Shown here: one piece after another, positions 11,967 to 24,757 of the stretch
Layout of the letters: each line of letters begins with the position of its first letter
How positions within the stretch are numbered: the stretch's first letter is position 1
Source: Paralithodes platypus
Taxonomy: Eukaryota > Arthropoda > Malacostraca > Decapoda > Lithodidae
DNA length: 64,000 nt
Direction: 5' to 3'
Assembly: GCA_032716605.1 (NCBI GenBank)
Contig: CM064530.1
Coordinates: 4,208,325 to 4,272,324, forward strand
The notes under the pieces: model-generated
Seen by the model: only the letters and a program-made list of their open reading frames with translations
Databases searched by the model: none
Told to the model about the DNA's origin: nothing
Translations under genes and position numbers: made by a program

Positions 11967-12484
11967 AATTTAAGGAGTACAGTAAGCATTTGTAACCTAA
12001 TTCTCTTCAATAATATTAATTTCTTATATGGCATTTTATTTTTAATTCTAGTTCCTGTTTAATCTTAAAAGTTCATGTGGTGCTTCGGTATCCTCCTTGT
12101 TGTCATTGTTATGCATGAGGAAGTAAATCTGGCATTGAGGGTGTACACAACTATTAGTAACTGAGTACAGTATACCGTCCATTAATGTTTTTTGGGGTCA
12201 GTAGATACCCTGTGTCGTGTTTATGGAGCCCCTATTCACTCGTCTTCTATGTTTCTGGAGTGCTCATTTTCACCTATTCAACTACTTACACCTAAAACTA
12301 TCTTATAAGATTCTTACATAAATATCATTGCGTATTTACGCTGAACTGTGTATAAATCTTTGTTACATATTTCTAGATAAATTACAGTATTGTTAAACCA
12401 TTCCCTGTGTTATATTTCCATGCATTGTCATCTAAGTTAATATGTATTTTGACTCTCCCAGTTCAGTAAGAACCTGTATCAGTC

Positions 12485-12680
12485 CCGATATATACCTGGC
12501 ATAACTGGATTAACTTGCGCATGTAGTGATGTACACCCTATGTGGTGGATTGTGTCCTTTTATTTCAAATTTGATTTTATTAAGCGTTATTTCCACCTAG
12601 CGATTTTGATTAGTTCCTTTGCGTTTATCTTGTGTCGTCCAAGTTTTGGTTTGTTTATTTTGCAAGTTTTACATTATAAC
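12485..12680 (+). mobile_element. H-family copy, plus orientation
   Basis: Matches the complement of H1/H3 from TAACTTGCGCATGTAGTGAT to GCAAGTTTTACATTATAA. Confidence 0.65.
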
Positions 12681-13572
12681 AACACTGGTGGCTAGTGGTG
12701 GTTCTGAATTCTTAGGTAAGGAATACAGTATATTACATATGGTTGCAATGTCAAGTAGGCCAATACACCTAGTAAGATGGCAGCCAAGTCACATATATGA
12801 TCCTGAAGTGTACAAAATCACAACATACTGTACTGCATTTATAAATGGAGAAGCCTGTATTAGACTTGGTCTAAGCTACCAATAGAGAAAAGATTGCTGT
12901 ATTGTTAACTCATCTCGGTAAAACGGTTGCCCTAGATGCGTGAAAGATTTTTAATGATCTCTCTTGGGTTCAATTTAAATGCATTGTCACTGACACCATA
13001 CAGCATCCCTTTGTACGGTTGTAACTACAGTACAACCAATTTGAATGGTGTCAAATTTGAGGGAAATTTTGACAAAACAATGGCCTTTCTGAGGAAATAC
13101 ACCATGGCCGCATACCCACAAGCGGGAGAGGAAGAAAGGAGTAGCGCTATTGAGGATTCTGCCTGGTACCATTCGGGAACATTTTGCATGATCCACTGGG
13201 TTATGATAAGACATTGTTCTGATCAGACAATTGTTGGCAGTCCAGACCTCTGCCCAACATCACATTGGTGGCGTATGTGTACCTATCCAGCCACAACATA
13301 AGTGCAAGAATGATAGCTGGAGGAACATCAAGTAAGAGAACTGGAAGGCCACAGACGAAGTCCGGCCGGCGTAGACAATGATCTCTCTTTTCGCCAGAAT
13401 CTACATGGCCTAGGACAATACAGTAATCTAGCACACATAGACCCCTTTGACTTAATGGCTTGTAACTCCAGATGTTGCATCCATGACATATCCGAGACCA
13501 AATCAAAGCAAGGTCAGGCAATAACCAGAGTTATTTTAACTCCGGGCCTAACAAGCCAACCCCAACTAAGCC
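12681..13572. other. Unassigned sequence with an unrecognised open frame
   Basis: An open frame of 121 codons (12936-13301, plus) has no family motif that I recognise, no obvious splice context, and a composition like its surroundings. It may be a transposon fragment. I do not call it a gene. Confidence 0.3.
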
Positions 13573-14000
13573 TTAACCCGGCCAGCCCCAGCGACGCGTC
13601 TGACGAGTCACCTATGTATGTAACGCCAAACCCCAGCGACTCGCCTGACGAGTCACCCTTTTAGCTCAGTCGTAAGGCTCAGAGTGGCTCTACCTAGAGG
13701 GCTCAGATTTGTATGGGAACTGTGTAAGTATCCCATGCACCCATGCCGATGGTTGAAAACTCTCAAAGTCCAACCGCGTGCGCGTGAGCGCGCAAAAACA
13801 TGTTTTTTGGGGGAAATTGCCTTCAATTTTTTACTCTTGTAAAATCCGTTTTCGGGGGCTATGTAGGACACTTTTTGAGCTTTTTGATCGGTTTTTCGTG
13901 GTTTTTCCTTCATTCCTAACCCATTCGCTATTGTTTCTGGAAAAAAAAACTATTTTCAAAACCGTCTGATTTCTGGTGGTACATTTATCAATAACTAGCT
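13573..14000. mobile_element. TTAA-flanked (piggyBac-like) element, truncated
   Basis: Starts TTAACCCGGCCAGCCCC and is the inverse counterpart of 35244-35689. The far end is lost where the TA MITE at 14001 begins. It includes ACGCGT-rich internal repeats (GACGCGTCTGACG) and a GCGTGCGCGTGAGCGCGC stretch. Confidence 0.75.
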
Positions 14001-14331
14001 GTAGGGTCTCACATAGAACGAGAAATTGGTCGATAAACGAGGCCGTTCTATGCGATTTCGTTCTATGTGAACACGGCATTTTGGTGGCCCAATATCGTCA
14101 ATGTTCACTGTAAGCGTAAATTTCCGTCAGGAGCGTACGATATTTCGTAAGTTTTGTACGATATTTCTGCGCTCTATATGAAAACTCCTCGGATTTGCCC
14201 CACTTTGGCGGCGGACTCGTTTTATGTGATCACATTCGTTCTTATCGAAAATTAAATATTAATATTTTAGGTCGCTCGTTTTAATCGAGACTCGTTTTAT
14301 CTGAACACGTTTTATGCGGGACCCTACTGTA
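14001..14331. mobile_element. TA MITE family J, copy 1
   Basis: Ends GTAGGGTCTCACATAGAACG and GCGGGACCCTACTG form the terminal inverted repeat. Inverse orientation to the copies at 23290-23632 and 24306-24631, with which it shares the TACGATATTTC block. Confidence 0.85.
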
Positions 14332-16377
14332 CCATTGCGAGCATACCACCGCCTAAAGATGTAAAAGAAGTTAGGTTATTACACCTCTCCATTATTCTCA
14401 ATCCCATGTTAAACTATCCTGTGTCTTCAATTCTAAGTATATTACAAATAATAAAGGATAAAAATAGATCAATACCTTGACAATGTATGGATTTATTTTG
14501 TCCACTATATCCATTACAATACAGAATATCAATTATGTACCAATTCCAGACATTTTATCCACAGGAATAACCTACCACATAATTACACTCAAATTTCTCC
14601 TAAGCTAATTTGATCAGCAAACTGGACACAAATAATACCCACACTGTGTTTTAATAACTACCTATATAAAATGTGACTATAATAGTTTCTTTTTATAGCA
14701 AGTGAACATATCACATGAAGCGACGACTGCTCTCAAATTGTTGATAATATTGAGCAGCGTCGAGGAGGGGCGGGTCTGCCCTCCCTTACGTACAAAACAC
14801 ATCAAGCAGTCAGAATTGGGGAGAATTGGCGTAATGTTTAGGTCTACGGTCTAATTAGTGGCACATGGACATAAGCTGTACCTTCCCATTGGCTAATACT
14901 GAGTGAATTGGTGTTTGTATTAATTACTAAACAAGGCTACCAAGACTATTACATACTAGCTTCGTCAATATACAGTAAACTCCCCCGCTTTCAGAGACCT
15001 GGCTTCCAGAAACCTAAGACTTTTGGACTAGGTATTTGTCCTGACTCATATCGCTCTTCGAAAGTAAACATGGAATTTAAGTTCAGATTTTATCTCGGTC
15101 TTCTTTACTTTTACCTCAGAGTTCATGACCAAGACCAAAAGAGAAATAAGTCTAAAAGATTGAGGTGTTCCTCACTTTCAGATAGGGTCTTCCCACGATT
15201 ATTTTGAAAGGGAGGGGATCTCCTGCAACGATAATGGTAAGCTGATTGACTTGGGGAAGTTGGTATTAGTAAAAAATAAAACTTTATATTATTGGTGTTG
15301 TACTGAGGAGCTTCACTCACTCCTTGTAAACCATGAATATCCACATCCACAAAGTCTGCTTGAAAATTTTGACCTCTTAATATTTCTCAACGTAATTCTG
15401 AATACTTGATAACATTCTGGTTCTTATAATATTACAGTATAAGCATATGAGAGTAATGGAGAACATTTATCCACAATTTTGTTTATTATTTATGGCAATG
15501 ATTTATGTAACGTGATGCCAAATACATGTTGACAAGCCATCGAAACTCCAATGTCCTCAAGCGTGAATTAGAGTTATCAATTTTCTACAAACAAATAAAG
15601 TCGTTGAATGAAGTGAACGTTCTCCATAACCTCTCCTGCTTCGTTAAAATCACTGACTCCTGCCCTGCTCATAATGAAATGTTTAATAATTATTATTGGC
15701 AAATAATACCCAGTTTGTTATTACTATTTTGTGTAGATCACTTAATTAAGTTGTCTTTTTACGATTATAATTATTTTTGGCAACTAATACTCAGTTTGTT
15801 AATTCTGTTTTGTATAGATCATATAATTATGTTGTCTTTTTGCTGCTACGTATTTCTGTACTTGGTTATATCCAGTTCAGGCGTAGAGATAGATGATAGA
15901 TAGATAGATAGACGAGAGAGGAGGGGGGGGGGGGGGAGATGTATCAACACAAATTTAATTACATAAAACTGAAAAATCAACAAAAGTGTGATAAAAGAAA
16001 TCCCTATCTCCATGATCTACTAAATCCTAAATAATTAACAAACTGTATAAACATAAAAATCTAACAACCATACAAACAAAATGACTGTACAAGTTAATAC
16101 TCTAACAGTTCTAAACATGTAAATACCTTAAACATAAATGTCTCAAAAATCCTTACACATTACAACAAAAACATCAACAAGGAAAATATGGCACAAAATC
16201 AAGAGCTGAACTGGATAATTTATTTTCCTACACCAAGTGCAGAACATTTTATCTTCAAACACCAGACATACCAGTTATTTAACAATTCTGAATACTGGGT
16301 CTTAGTCATTATAAATATAGAAGAATGACCTCGATAGGCCCTAATATATGTTGATCTTAAAAAATACATACCAGTCG
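14332..16377. other. No gene seen; possible Tigger-like end and GATA/G tracts
   Basis: Near 14980 the string TACAGTAAACTCCCCCGC looks like one end of a Tigger-like element but no partner end was found. A short GATA tract and a G run occur at 15885-15937. No supported coding exon. Confidence 0.4.
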
Positions 16378-16592
16378 TTAACCCCTTCTGTACCGGCGAC
16401 GTATTTTTAACTTTATTCTGGCTGCTATTAGACAATTTTATTAAGTTTAAAAAGGGCCTCCATCAGTTAAAAGGCTTTGAACTATCTTGCTTGACCCATT
16501 TTACTACCACAGATCCTTCTTAAACTGCACAAGATCGTCTAAATATAGCTATTATAAACCGAAAAAGACGTCACTGGTAAAGAAGGGGTTAA
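16378..16592. mobile_element. TTAA MITE family A, copy 1
   Basis: TTAACCCCTTCTGTACCGG at the left and an inverted partner ending GAAGGGGTTAA at the right. It contains the block TTTATTCTGGCTGCTATTAG also seen in other copies. Non-autonomous. Confidence 0.85.
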
Positions 16593-17259
16593 ATGAATGT
16601 AAACAAGACCATGCACCAATACTCGAGTTGACACACCCAGAGAACGTGTATAATGATAAGCAGGGCAAGTAGAGCCAGTGATCTGTATAAAGGGGGTCGG
16701 GGGTTTATATGTTAAGAGAGGTCGACGCCAGGGAGAGTGGTGGTGGTGGTGGTAGCGGAGAGATGGTGGGAGGTGGTACAACACAGACGCACGGGGGCAA
16801 CAGAGTATGAGAAGGCGGTGTTACACAAGCACTTTTTCCGGTAATTTTGTTATTGTTAAGAGGAATAAAGTAAGTAAGGGCGGAGTTACACAAACACTGT
16901 TTACGTTGGCCAATAAATGAATGATAAGAAAAACTCCAATGGCAGCGTAACGGCAAAGCATTCCAGTCATTAGTTTTGAATTCCTTTAGACTGGTAACGG
17001 TAACTAGAATGAAGTCATAATTTAGTATTAGGAGGCTGATTAATTATAAAAGTTTACTTTACAAATTGCCACATCAGAAGTGCCAAAACAGTTTGTTGGA
17101 AAAAGTGCTAGCATGTAAATGAAATAAATTCCTCTAGAGCCTACTAATTCCGGGTTCTTTAAAGGCTGAAACAAATACATCTTTCCATACAAGACTAGAA
17201 AGAATAGGGTATACTGCACTCAACAGTATTACTATCCGAGACTAGAATATACATGTATC
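16593..17259. other. No gene seen; (GGT)n tract
   Basis: A short GGT-rich run at about 16737-16755 and otherwise unremarkable AT-rich sequence. Confidence 0.4.
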
Positions 17260-17620
17260 TTAAGGGGAGATGGGCCGTTTTTCTGGTCCCCTTCCTTCCT
17301 CGTGTTTAGCCCCATTGGTTTTCAGATTATAAGACGTTCGGCCTTTTAGTTTGGCGATTTTAAGACCTTTCGCCTCATTTCTTTGTCAATATTAAGACTT
17401 TTCGTGTCATGTAGGTGTCTATTTTTTCCTGGCGAGCGATATCGAGCCTGTAATTTAAGAGAAACCGCCGGGAAATTTTTCTATCGAAAAATGTACAAAT
17501 TTATCTTGAAGGAGGGTCTTGGGTGGGTGTTTTTTAAGCTTGATGGAGGTCTAGGGAGTTAACTAATGATATTAAAAAGATACATAAATGAGCAAGTAAA
17601 AATGACCCATCCCCCCTTAA
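17260..17620. mobile_element. TTAA MITE family I, complete copy
   Basis: Bounded by TTAAGGGGAGATGGG and CCCATCCCCCCTTAA. Internal marker CCTGGCGAGCGATATCGAGC recurs at 37345 and 59380. About 361 bp, no ORF. Confidence 0.85.
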
Positions 17621-18075
17621 TTACAGCCTACTTCATTAACACTACGTTAGCCTGGATGCTTTTATCATAGTTTGAGACAATATACAAATACCTGTATCAT
17701 CATTTTATCTTCACACTACATCAATTCAAGTTTATAGTAGAGTACTGTACACTATCTCTTCACAGTGCAATTGTTCACTTAATTTGACTGTACAGCTTAA
17801 TACATTAATCTAAATCTTACTACACACCAAAGAATTAGTCAGTGAGAAATCTATGAGTGAAAATGATGCAAGTAAATTATGCAAAGGATTGTTAAGATTC
17901 GGGATAGGGATGTTGCGTCCCTCCCAATTGGGGGTCACACGCGTCCCTCCCCATCTATACCTCGGGGTGCACTACAAATTAAGTAGAAAAGAATAAAAGT
18001 AAAGATCTAATAAAGAAGTACAGAAGACCTAGAAGATAAATGTATGATAATTTGAGGAAGTATTGTAAGATAACT
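17621..18075. other. No gene seen
   Basis: AT-rich sequence without recognisable features. Confidence 0.35.
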
Positions 18076-18266
18076 CAACGAACTTGACACAAATTTTGAT
18101 CCCTGACCTCTTCGTAACTCAAAGGGACCTTGAGCAAACTGGCTGTAAATATCCACACCTATTTCCTGGTGGATTCTTCACAAATTCTGGAAACATCAGC
18201 TCGATTGCTTTCATTCATTTTGAGTTATAAGAAGTTAAGGGGTCCAGATTATTGTCAAGTTCGTTG
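18076..18266. mobile_element. MITE with CAACGAACTTGACA termini
   Basis: The inverted ends CAACGAACTTGACA and TGTCAAGTTCGTTG enclose about 190 bp with internal phrases (GTAACTCAAAGGGACCTTGA) related to the MITE at 5805 and 55306. Confidence 0.8.
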
Positions 18267-19462
18267 GTGCTACCTATAGAATAGGGTGAAGTGCGTCCCT
18301 CCTCCTCTCTGCACCGGGGTTGTCCACTCTCCCTGGGTAGTTACAATACACGTCCCACCACTCGGGTTGGGTACCATGTGTTCAGGTGAGGCCTCGCGGG
18401 TCTTGGGGTACACACGCCACAGACCACTTGTATGAGAGACCAAGCAATTCAGCCAATAATTATAAATTACCTTTTTTAAAATGATCTCCCTAAATCTGGC
18501 CTTACATTTGAGGTACGTCGAAAATTCAGCGAAATATAGAGCTCTAGTACCTCAATTTCACCAGCTAGGCCAATTCTGAGGGCAGATTCGGACTCGGCAG
18601 CCATGTGAAAAACAAGAAATCAATTCTGGCTACCGATATACTGTATATTCTAGGCTTACCAGTATCCTCGGTTCTAAATGTACAAGTCTTGTGGTTTGTT
18701 ATTGGCTGATAACTTTACAAATATAAAAAGAGCTGAAAATAAAGAATTATTATATCATCTTGAATGTCTTATAAATACATTATAATAACCCATACATAAT
18801 TCTTTTTTGTTAATATAAATATAATCAATATCTTGCTACATATCACATTTATTAATACACTAAAATTACATTGCTTAGTCTTTGGTATAATTGATTTTCA
18901 ATGACTTTCATCATCAATATCTTTAAAGGCTTTAGAACATGCTTGGATCTCACTTGCGTACCTTGCTTACTTTGGTAATCTTTAAATCGCACACTCAAGT
19001 GTATTTGTATGCGAGGGTATACAGGTATTCATCTATGTATACTGTACATGCATTTGTGTGCGCAGTTTTCTTTTGTGATGGATTAAAATGATGGCATAGG
19101 CCCTAATTTCCCATATTCATCACAGTTTTTCTTTTGAGATAGATTAAAATGCTGGCTTAGTTTCCCATACAGTTATTGCTAAGTTTTGATATTGTGATGG
19201 ATTAAAATGCTGGCTTTGTTTCCCATACAGTGACCTCGGCAATGTGCCCCCTGTTCGCCGCTCTACATAATTACACCATTAGGATCTATATATATTATAC
19301 TTGTAATAAACCTTTTTACAACAGCAATACTGAGATAATAATGATAATAAAACCCAGGAGAATGGTGTGATATCCGTCCCTTACACTCCACTACTGGTTT
19401 ACTAGGTCTTGTAGGGGATGGACCGGCCAATCTGTACAGGGGGTTCTAATTGGTACGCAGTC
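18267..19462. other. No gene seen; imperfect 60-70-bp repeats
   Basis: Between about 19060 and 19230 the phrase GGATTAAAATGCTGGCTT with TTTCCCATACAG occurs three times in tandem. The rest is unremarkable. Confidence 0.45.
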
Positions 19463-19684
19463 TTAACCCTTTGAGGATCTAGGATGCACTCCTTTCATAT
19501 TTTCTGGCTATTTTTAGATGATTTTATTCAGATTATGAAGGGTATATGGAAGTCGGGGGTTTAATGGAGATACTGTACTCTTTACCTTTATAACTCCCAC
19601 AGATCCTTGCTACGCAGTATTAAATAATAATCTAATGATAGCCAGAATACACTGTCAAAATGCGTCCTGATCCTCAAGGGGTAA
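19463..19684. mobile_element. TTAA MITE family A, copy 2 (degraded end)
   Basis: Begins TTAACCCTTTGAGGATC and ends GATCCTCAAGGGGTAA; the right TTAA is mutated. Carries the family block TTCTGGCTATTTTTAGATGA. Confidence 0.8.
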
Positions 19685-19742
19685 ATATAAGAAAATACCT
19701 ACAATGAAGGAGTTGAGCTACATTTATACATTAGTGTCAATA

Positions 19743-19957
19743 TGTATGATTACCCACATGCATTCATATTCACTCCCATAATTTTATGTATGGAAGTAAA
19801 TATTATGACTGACTTAGACAAATTTGTTATGAAACCGTTAATTGATCACATGATTTACCACCGCATAACAAACGACACTCGAAAGTCTATCACACCATGT
19901 TTACCGCCATACATAAAATCATTGCGTGTGTACGATTTAATGTGGGCAACTGTACTT
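19743..19957. mobile_element. MITE family D, short copy
   Basis: Arms with TTTTATGTATGG inside and CCCACAT outside, the right one ending GTGGGCAACTGTA, form an inverted repeat. Related to the larger copy at 29380-30574. The apparent 72-codon frame here is not a gene. Confidence 0.6.
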
Positions 19958-20094
19958 TAAGAATCTCACATTTTGATAATGCATGTATAGCGAGTAATCT
20001 AACTCTTATTTTTCCGGTGGGTACTTTTATCGACATTGCCTACTAATCAGACCCCTGCATACGGATTGTCTGATTCACCCTAGTATGTTACACA

Positions 20095-20098
<4 letters not shown>

Positions 20099-20159
<61 letters not shown>
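20099..20159. repeat. (TA)n microsatellite
   Basis: About 60 bp of uninterrupted TA repeats. Confidence 0.97.
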
Positions 20160-20164
<5 letters not shown>

Positions 20165-21607
20165 TTTTCTTTGTTTTTGTTTTTTATCGTCGGTTAACTT
20201 TTTTAATAAGCACAGGTACAATACAGTAGAAATAGTTTGTAAATGATCAGCGTTTTTTTAATCAGCAAATACAGTAGTAACATTTTAAAATTATCAGCAT
20301 TCTTTTAATCAATATGTCAAAGAATACATAACGGACAGTCAAATTATCACAACAAGCGGGAATATTGCCGTTAACTTGGGCTATGCAAAAATGTTAATGG
20401 GGTATTACAAGATGTTATTAAACATATAGAACTTGGAAAAAAAAGGGTAAAATATATGAGGAGAGGAGTTACATTTGAAGCAACAATACAGTATATTACT
20501 TCTTCCTTGAAATTACTATGCTAAATTCCTAGTCTGAATTTAGATATATTTCCTTGCTAATATATGTGGGATTTTTTTGTTTCCATTTCATAGTACTGTA
20601 TTGTTTTGCTAAATATTGAATGCGTTATTTCCACATACTGTAGTGATTTTGATAAGTTCTTTGGTCTTTCTATTGTACAGTTTCTGTTCTGGTTTCTTTA
20701 TTTTGCAATTTTTACATTTTAATTATATAGTATAACGCAAGTAATTGTGGATCATTCATATCTTGCATGACCCCAAACAATTCGGCATAGTCCCAGTTAG
20801 CGAATATGTCAAATAATAGTTAAAGTCCTCGAAGACCAGCGAGCTACAATAATACAATAAATACTGCTATACTGTACAGTATCAATATAACAAGCAACCA
20901 ATAAAAGCAACAATAACCTTAAACAAAATTTAATGAACCAATGGAGGTCAAAATTAATACAAAGATTAACTAACTTCCTCTTGCAGATACAATACTCATG
21001 GTCCTGGCCAAATATATTCAGCCATCCAAGCATGTGTACCTGTCTTCAACTGTACATCAACCCATCAGCTAATATTGACTGTCCTGCTAAACTTTTTCAG
21101 CCCTAATGTTTTGTCTGTTTTTGCAGGGTTGCTTGTTCTGTTTTTCTAGTAGTTCCCATTTAATTTTGAGACTTCTTACTAATTTTCATTCTCGTTTCTT
21201 TATAGGTATGTTTTATTGAGTTTCGACACTTCCTATACAACTATAAGTAAGTAGGATATATAAGGATTTTATCCACAGTTTGTTTACGTCTTGTTAATGT
21301 ATTTATTTTTGGCAATTATTATTTTATTTTGATAATAATTCTTAGGTATTATCAAGTAAGCAAGTAGACTTTTCAAGAAATTTAATTCTTAATAATTGTT
21401 ATTATTCCTTAAGATAAGTAAACCAGCTGGATTTCTATATGAATAGGCCTACTATCCACACTTCTTCATCAATTTACAGTTCAGGCTACCAGATCCTTAA
21501 TCTCCGTCACATTGCTATCGTGGACCCTCTATAGATATAATATACAGGTTAAAATAAGATACAGCCTCTATATGTTTAAATTGTGCTACATGATCCCCCC
21601 CATTCTC
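20160..21607. other. No gene seen; one H-family end
   Basis: A diverged H-family 3' end lies at about 20605-20722 (TTTTGCAATTTTTACATTTT). No coding exon was recognised elsewhere. Confidence 0.45.
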
Positions 21608-21971
21608 TTAACCCCTTCAGCACCATGACTCATGTTTACCTTTTATTCTGGCTAACATTAGAAGATTTTAGGCAGTTCTTAACCCCCTTACTCCTTCATA
21701 TTTAGCCCCATTAGTTAGTTAGTTAGTTATGTAGAGCAGATTAACCAGACCACTGAAGCCCCATTAGTTTTTAAGATATTAAGACATTCGCCCCATTAAT
21801 TTGGCGATTGATATAAACATATAAATCAAAATCTCCCCATAATCAGAGGGTTTATTGAAGAAGTGCCATATGTACCCCTTTGAATCCTGAAGGTATATTA
21901 CAAGCTAAAGAAAATCCTCTAATGCTAACCAGAATTGGATGAAAATTACGTCACCCTGCTGAAGCGCTTAA
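21608..21971. mobile_element. TTAA MITE family A, expanded copy
   Basis: TTAACCCCTTCAGCACC at the left and GCTGAAGCGCTTAA at the right. It is longer than other copies because family I-like text (CCCCATTAGTT...TTTGGCGATT) and a GTTA repeat occur inside. Confidence 0.75.
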
Positions 21972-22504
21972 TATCGAGTAGAGTAGATATTACACAGTTT
22001 GTATTTTGTATTTACATCCTAAGTTGCAATTTGTTCTACTTTCTCTATTGCAGATATATATAAATTGAAATCTGACTTTTCTACTTGCAGTCTAGTTGAG
22101 TTGAGTCTTTTGTATTGCCAAAAACAAAACTTAATGGAACAACGGAGGGCAAAATTAATACAAAGATTAACAAACTCCCTATTGCAGGTATATTAAAGTT
22201 AAAATCTGATGGGTGTACAAGTATAGCTTTTCAGTTCACATTATTGTTGAGCTTAGTTTTTTGTATTTCCAATTTTTTTTTTTTTAGTTGAACAACACAA
22301 GTAAAACCTAATACATAGACTAACATTAAATAGTATGGTTAGTTTGCTGAAATCAATTTTTTTCCCTTTGTATACAATTGAAACCAAGATTTAGTGAAAC
22401 AAGACATACATAATTCCACGCTCACTAACGCTACTACGCCCCCAAAATCACAGGGGACGAGAAATACTGTAATTTGTTTGTCTTTTTTATAGCCACAATA
22501 AATC

Positions 22505-22735
22505 TGGGCTATTTTAAAGTGTGATTTGACAGTGCTATTTTGAACTGTGATTTGATACGCTATTTTGAACTGTGATTTGACGCGCTATTTTGAAGTGTAA
22601 TTTGATGCTGCTATTTTGAAGTGTAATTTTTTGCGCTATTTTTTAAAGTGTGATTTGATGTTGCTATATTGTAGTGTGAATTGACGGTACTGTATTTGAA
22701 AAGTAATTTGACACTGCTATTTTGTAGTGATATTT
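22505..22735. repeat. Imperfect about 25-bp tandem repeat
   Basis: Eight or nine diverged units of GCTATTTTGAAGTGTGATTT followed by GAC or GAT. Confidence 0.8.
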
Positions 22736-23289
22736 ATGAGTTTCTTCCATTCGTGGTAACCTGCTGTAAAAAATTTGTTTCACCAACAAAGATCTTCCAA
22801 GCTTGTGTCAAGTCTTAGTATCCCTAACGGCAGCTTTCTATGGTACAGAATCACGTAGTACCCAAGAAGCATGTGTATAACTAAATTGTATGACCGAATT
22901 CTCTTCCTGATCCACAAAATGTAAAAATCACACTGTCCAAAATAGCCCGATGATTTATAGTATGTCTTCCCGTTTACATTGTGATATGTTACACTGCCCA
23001 AAATAGCCCGATGATTTATAGTATGTCTTCCCGTTTACATTGTGATATGTTACACTGTCCAAAATAGCCCGATGATTTATAGTATGTCTTCCCGTTTACA
23101 TTGTGATATGTTACTGTCCAAAATAGCCCGATGATTTATAGTATGTCTTCCCGTTTACATTGTGATATGTTACACTGTCCAAAATAGCCCGATGATTTAT
23201 AGTATGTCTTCCCGTTTACATTGTGATATGTTACACTGTCCAAAATAGCCCGATGATTTATAGTATGTCTTCCCATTTACATTGTGATA

Positions 23290-23632
23290 CAGTAGGGTCC
23301 CGCATAAAACGAGTCTCGATTAAAACGACCGACCTAAAATATTAATATTTAATTTTCGATCAGAACGAATGTGATCACATAAAACGAGTCCGCCGCCAAA
23401 GTGGGGCAAATCCGAGTTTTCATATAGAGCGCCGAAATATCGTACAAAACGTACGAAATATCGTACGCTTTCATATAGAACGCCGAAATATCGTACGCTC
23501 CTGACGGAAATTTAAGCTTCCAGTGAACATTGACGATATTTGGCAACCAAAATGCTGTGTTCACATAAAACGAAATCGCATAAAACGCCCTCGTTTATCG
23601 ACCATATACTCGTTTTATGTGAGACCCTACTG
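23290..23632. mobile_element. TA MITE family J, copy 2 (inside satellite)
   Basis: Begins CAGTAGGGTCCCGCATAAAA and ends GTGAGACCCTACTG, flanked by TA. It sits exactly between GTGA-TA and TA-TGTTACAC of the satellite unit. It carries an extra repeat of the ACGTACGAAATATCGTACG block compared with copy 3. Confidence 0.92.
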
Positions 23633-24305
23633 TATGTTACACTGTCCAAAATAGCCCGATGATTTATAGTATGTCTTCCCGTTTACATTGTGATATGTTA
23701 CACTGTCCAAAATAGGCCGATGATTTATAGTATGTCTTCCCGTTTACATTGTGATATGTTACACTGTCCAAAATAGGCCGATGATTTATAGTATGTCTTC
23801 CCGTTTACATTGTGATATGTTACACTGTCCAAAATAGGCCGATGATTTATAGTATGTCTTCCCGTTTACATTGTGATATGTTACACTGTCCAAAATAGCC
23901 CGATGATTTATAGTATGTCTTCCCGTTTACATTGTGATATGTTACACTGTCCAAAATAAGCCGATGATTTATAGTATGTCTTCCCGTTTACATTGTGATA
24001 TGTTACACTGTCCAAAATAGCCCGATGATTTATAGTATGTCTTCCCGTTTACATTGTGATATGTTACACTGTCCAAAACAGCCCGATGATTTATAGTATG
24101 TCTTCCCGTTTACATTGTGATATGTTACACTGTCCAAAATAGGCCGATGATTTATAGTATGTCTTCCAGTTTACATTGTGATATGTTACACTGTCCAAAA
24201 TAGGCCGATGATTTATAGTATGTCTTCCCGTTTACATTGTGATATGTTACACTGTCCAAAATAGCCCGATGATTTATAGTATGTCTTCCCGTTTACATTG
24301 TGATA

Positions 24306-24631
24306 CAGTAGGGTCCCGCATAAAACGAGTCTCGATTAAAACGACCGACCTAAAATATTAATATTTAATTTTCGATCAGAACGAATGTGATCACATAAAA
24401 CGAGTCTGCCGCCAAAGTGGGGGCAAATCCGAGGAGTTTTCATATAGAGCGCCGAAATATCGTACGCTTTCATATAGAATGCCGAAATATCGTACGCTTC
24501 TGACGGAAATTTAAGCTTCCAGTGAACATTGACGATATTGGGCCACCAAAATGCTGTGTTCACATAAAACGAAATCGCATAAAACGCCCTCGTTTATCGA
24601 CCATATACTCGTTTTATGTGAGACCCTACTG
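24306..24631. mobile_element. TA MITE family J, copy 3 (inside satellite)
   Basis: Same ends and the same insertion register in the satellite unit as copy 2, but shorter by about 20 bp internally. Confidence 0.92.
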
Positions 24632-24757
24632 TATGTTACACTGTCCAAAATAGCCCGATGATTTATAGTATGTCTTCCCGTTTACATTGTGATATGTTAC
24701 ACTGTCCAAAATAGGCCGATGATTTATAGTATGTCTTTCCGTTTACATTGTGATATG

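Larger units (their letters stand above)
9908..12210. repeat. Duplicated segment, copy 2 (three insertions)
   Basis: Collinear with 2926-3716 but interrupted at 10006-10600, about 10770-10843 and 11065-11966 by related sequences. Removing these restores the alignment. Confidence 0.85.
22928..24757. repeat. 61-bp satellite array with two embedded MITEs
   Basis: The unit contains TGTTACACTGTCCAAAATAG and CCCGATGATTTATAGTATGT, then CTTCCCGTTTACATTGTGATA. About 6 units precede the first MITE, 11 lie between the MITEs and 2 follow. Units differ by single bases such as AGCCCG against AGGCCG. Confidence 0.95.

Noticed and set aside
12936..13301. Small protein gene of 121 codons
   Set aside because: No recognisable motif, no splice or promoter context, and frames of similar length exist on the opposite strand.
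22928..24757. CRISPR-like array
   Set aside because: The whole 61-bp unit is conserved, with no variable spacers and no cas genes; this is eukaryotic satellite DNA.
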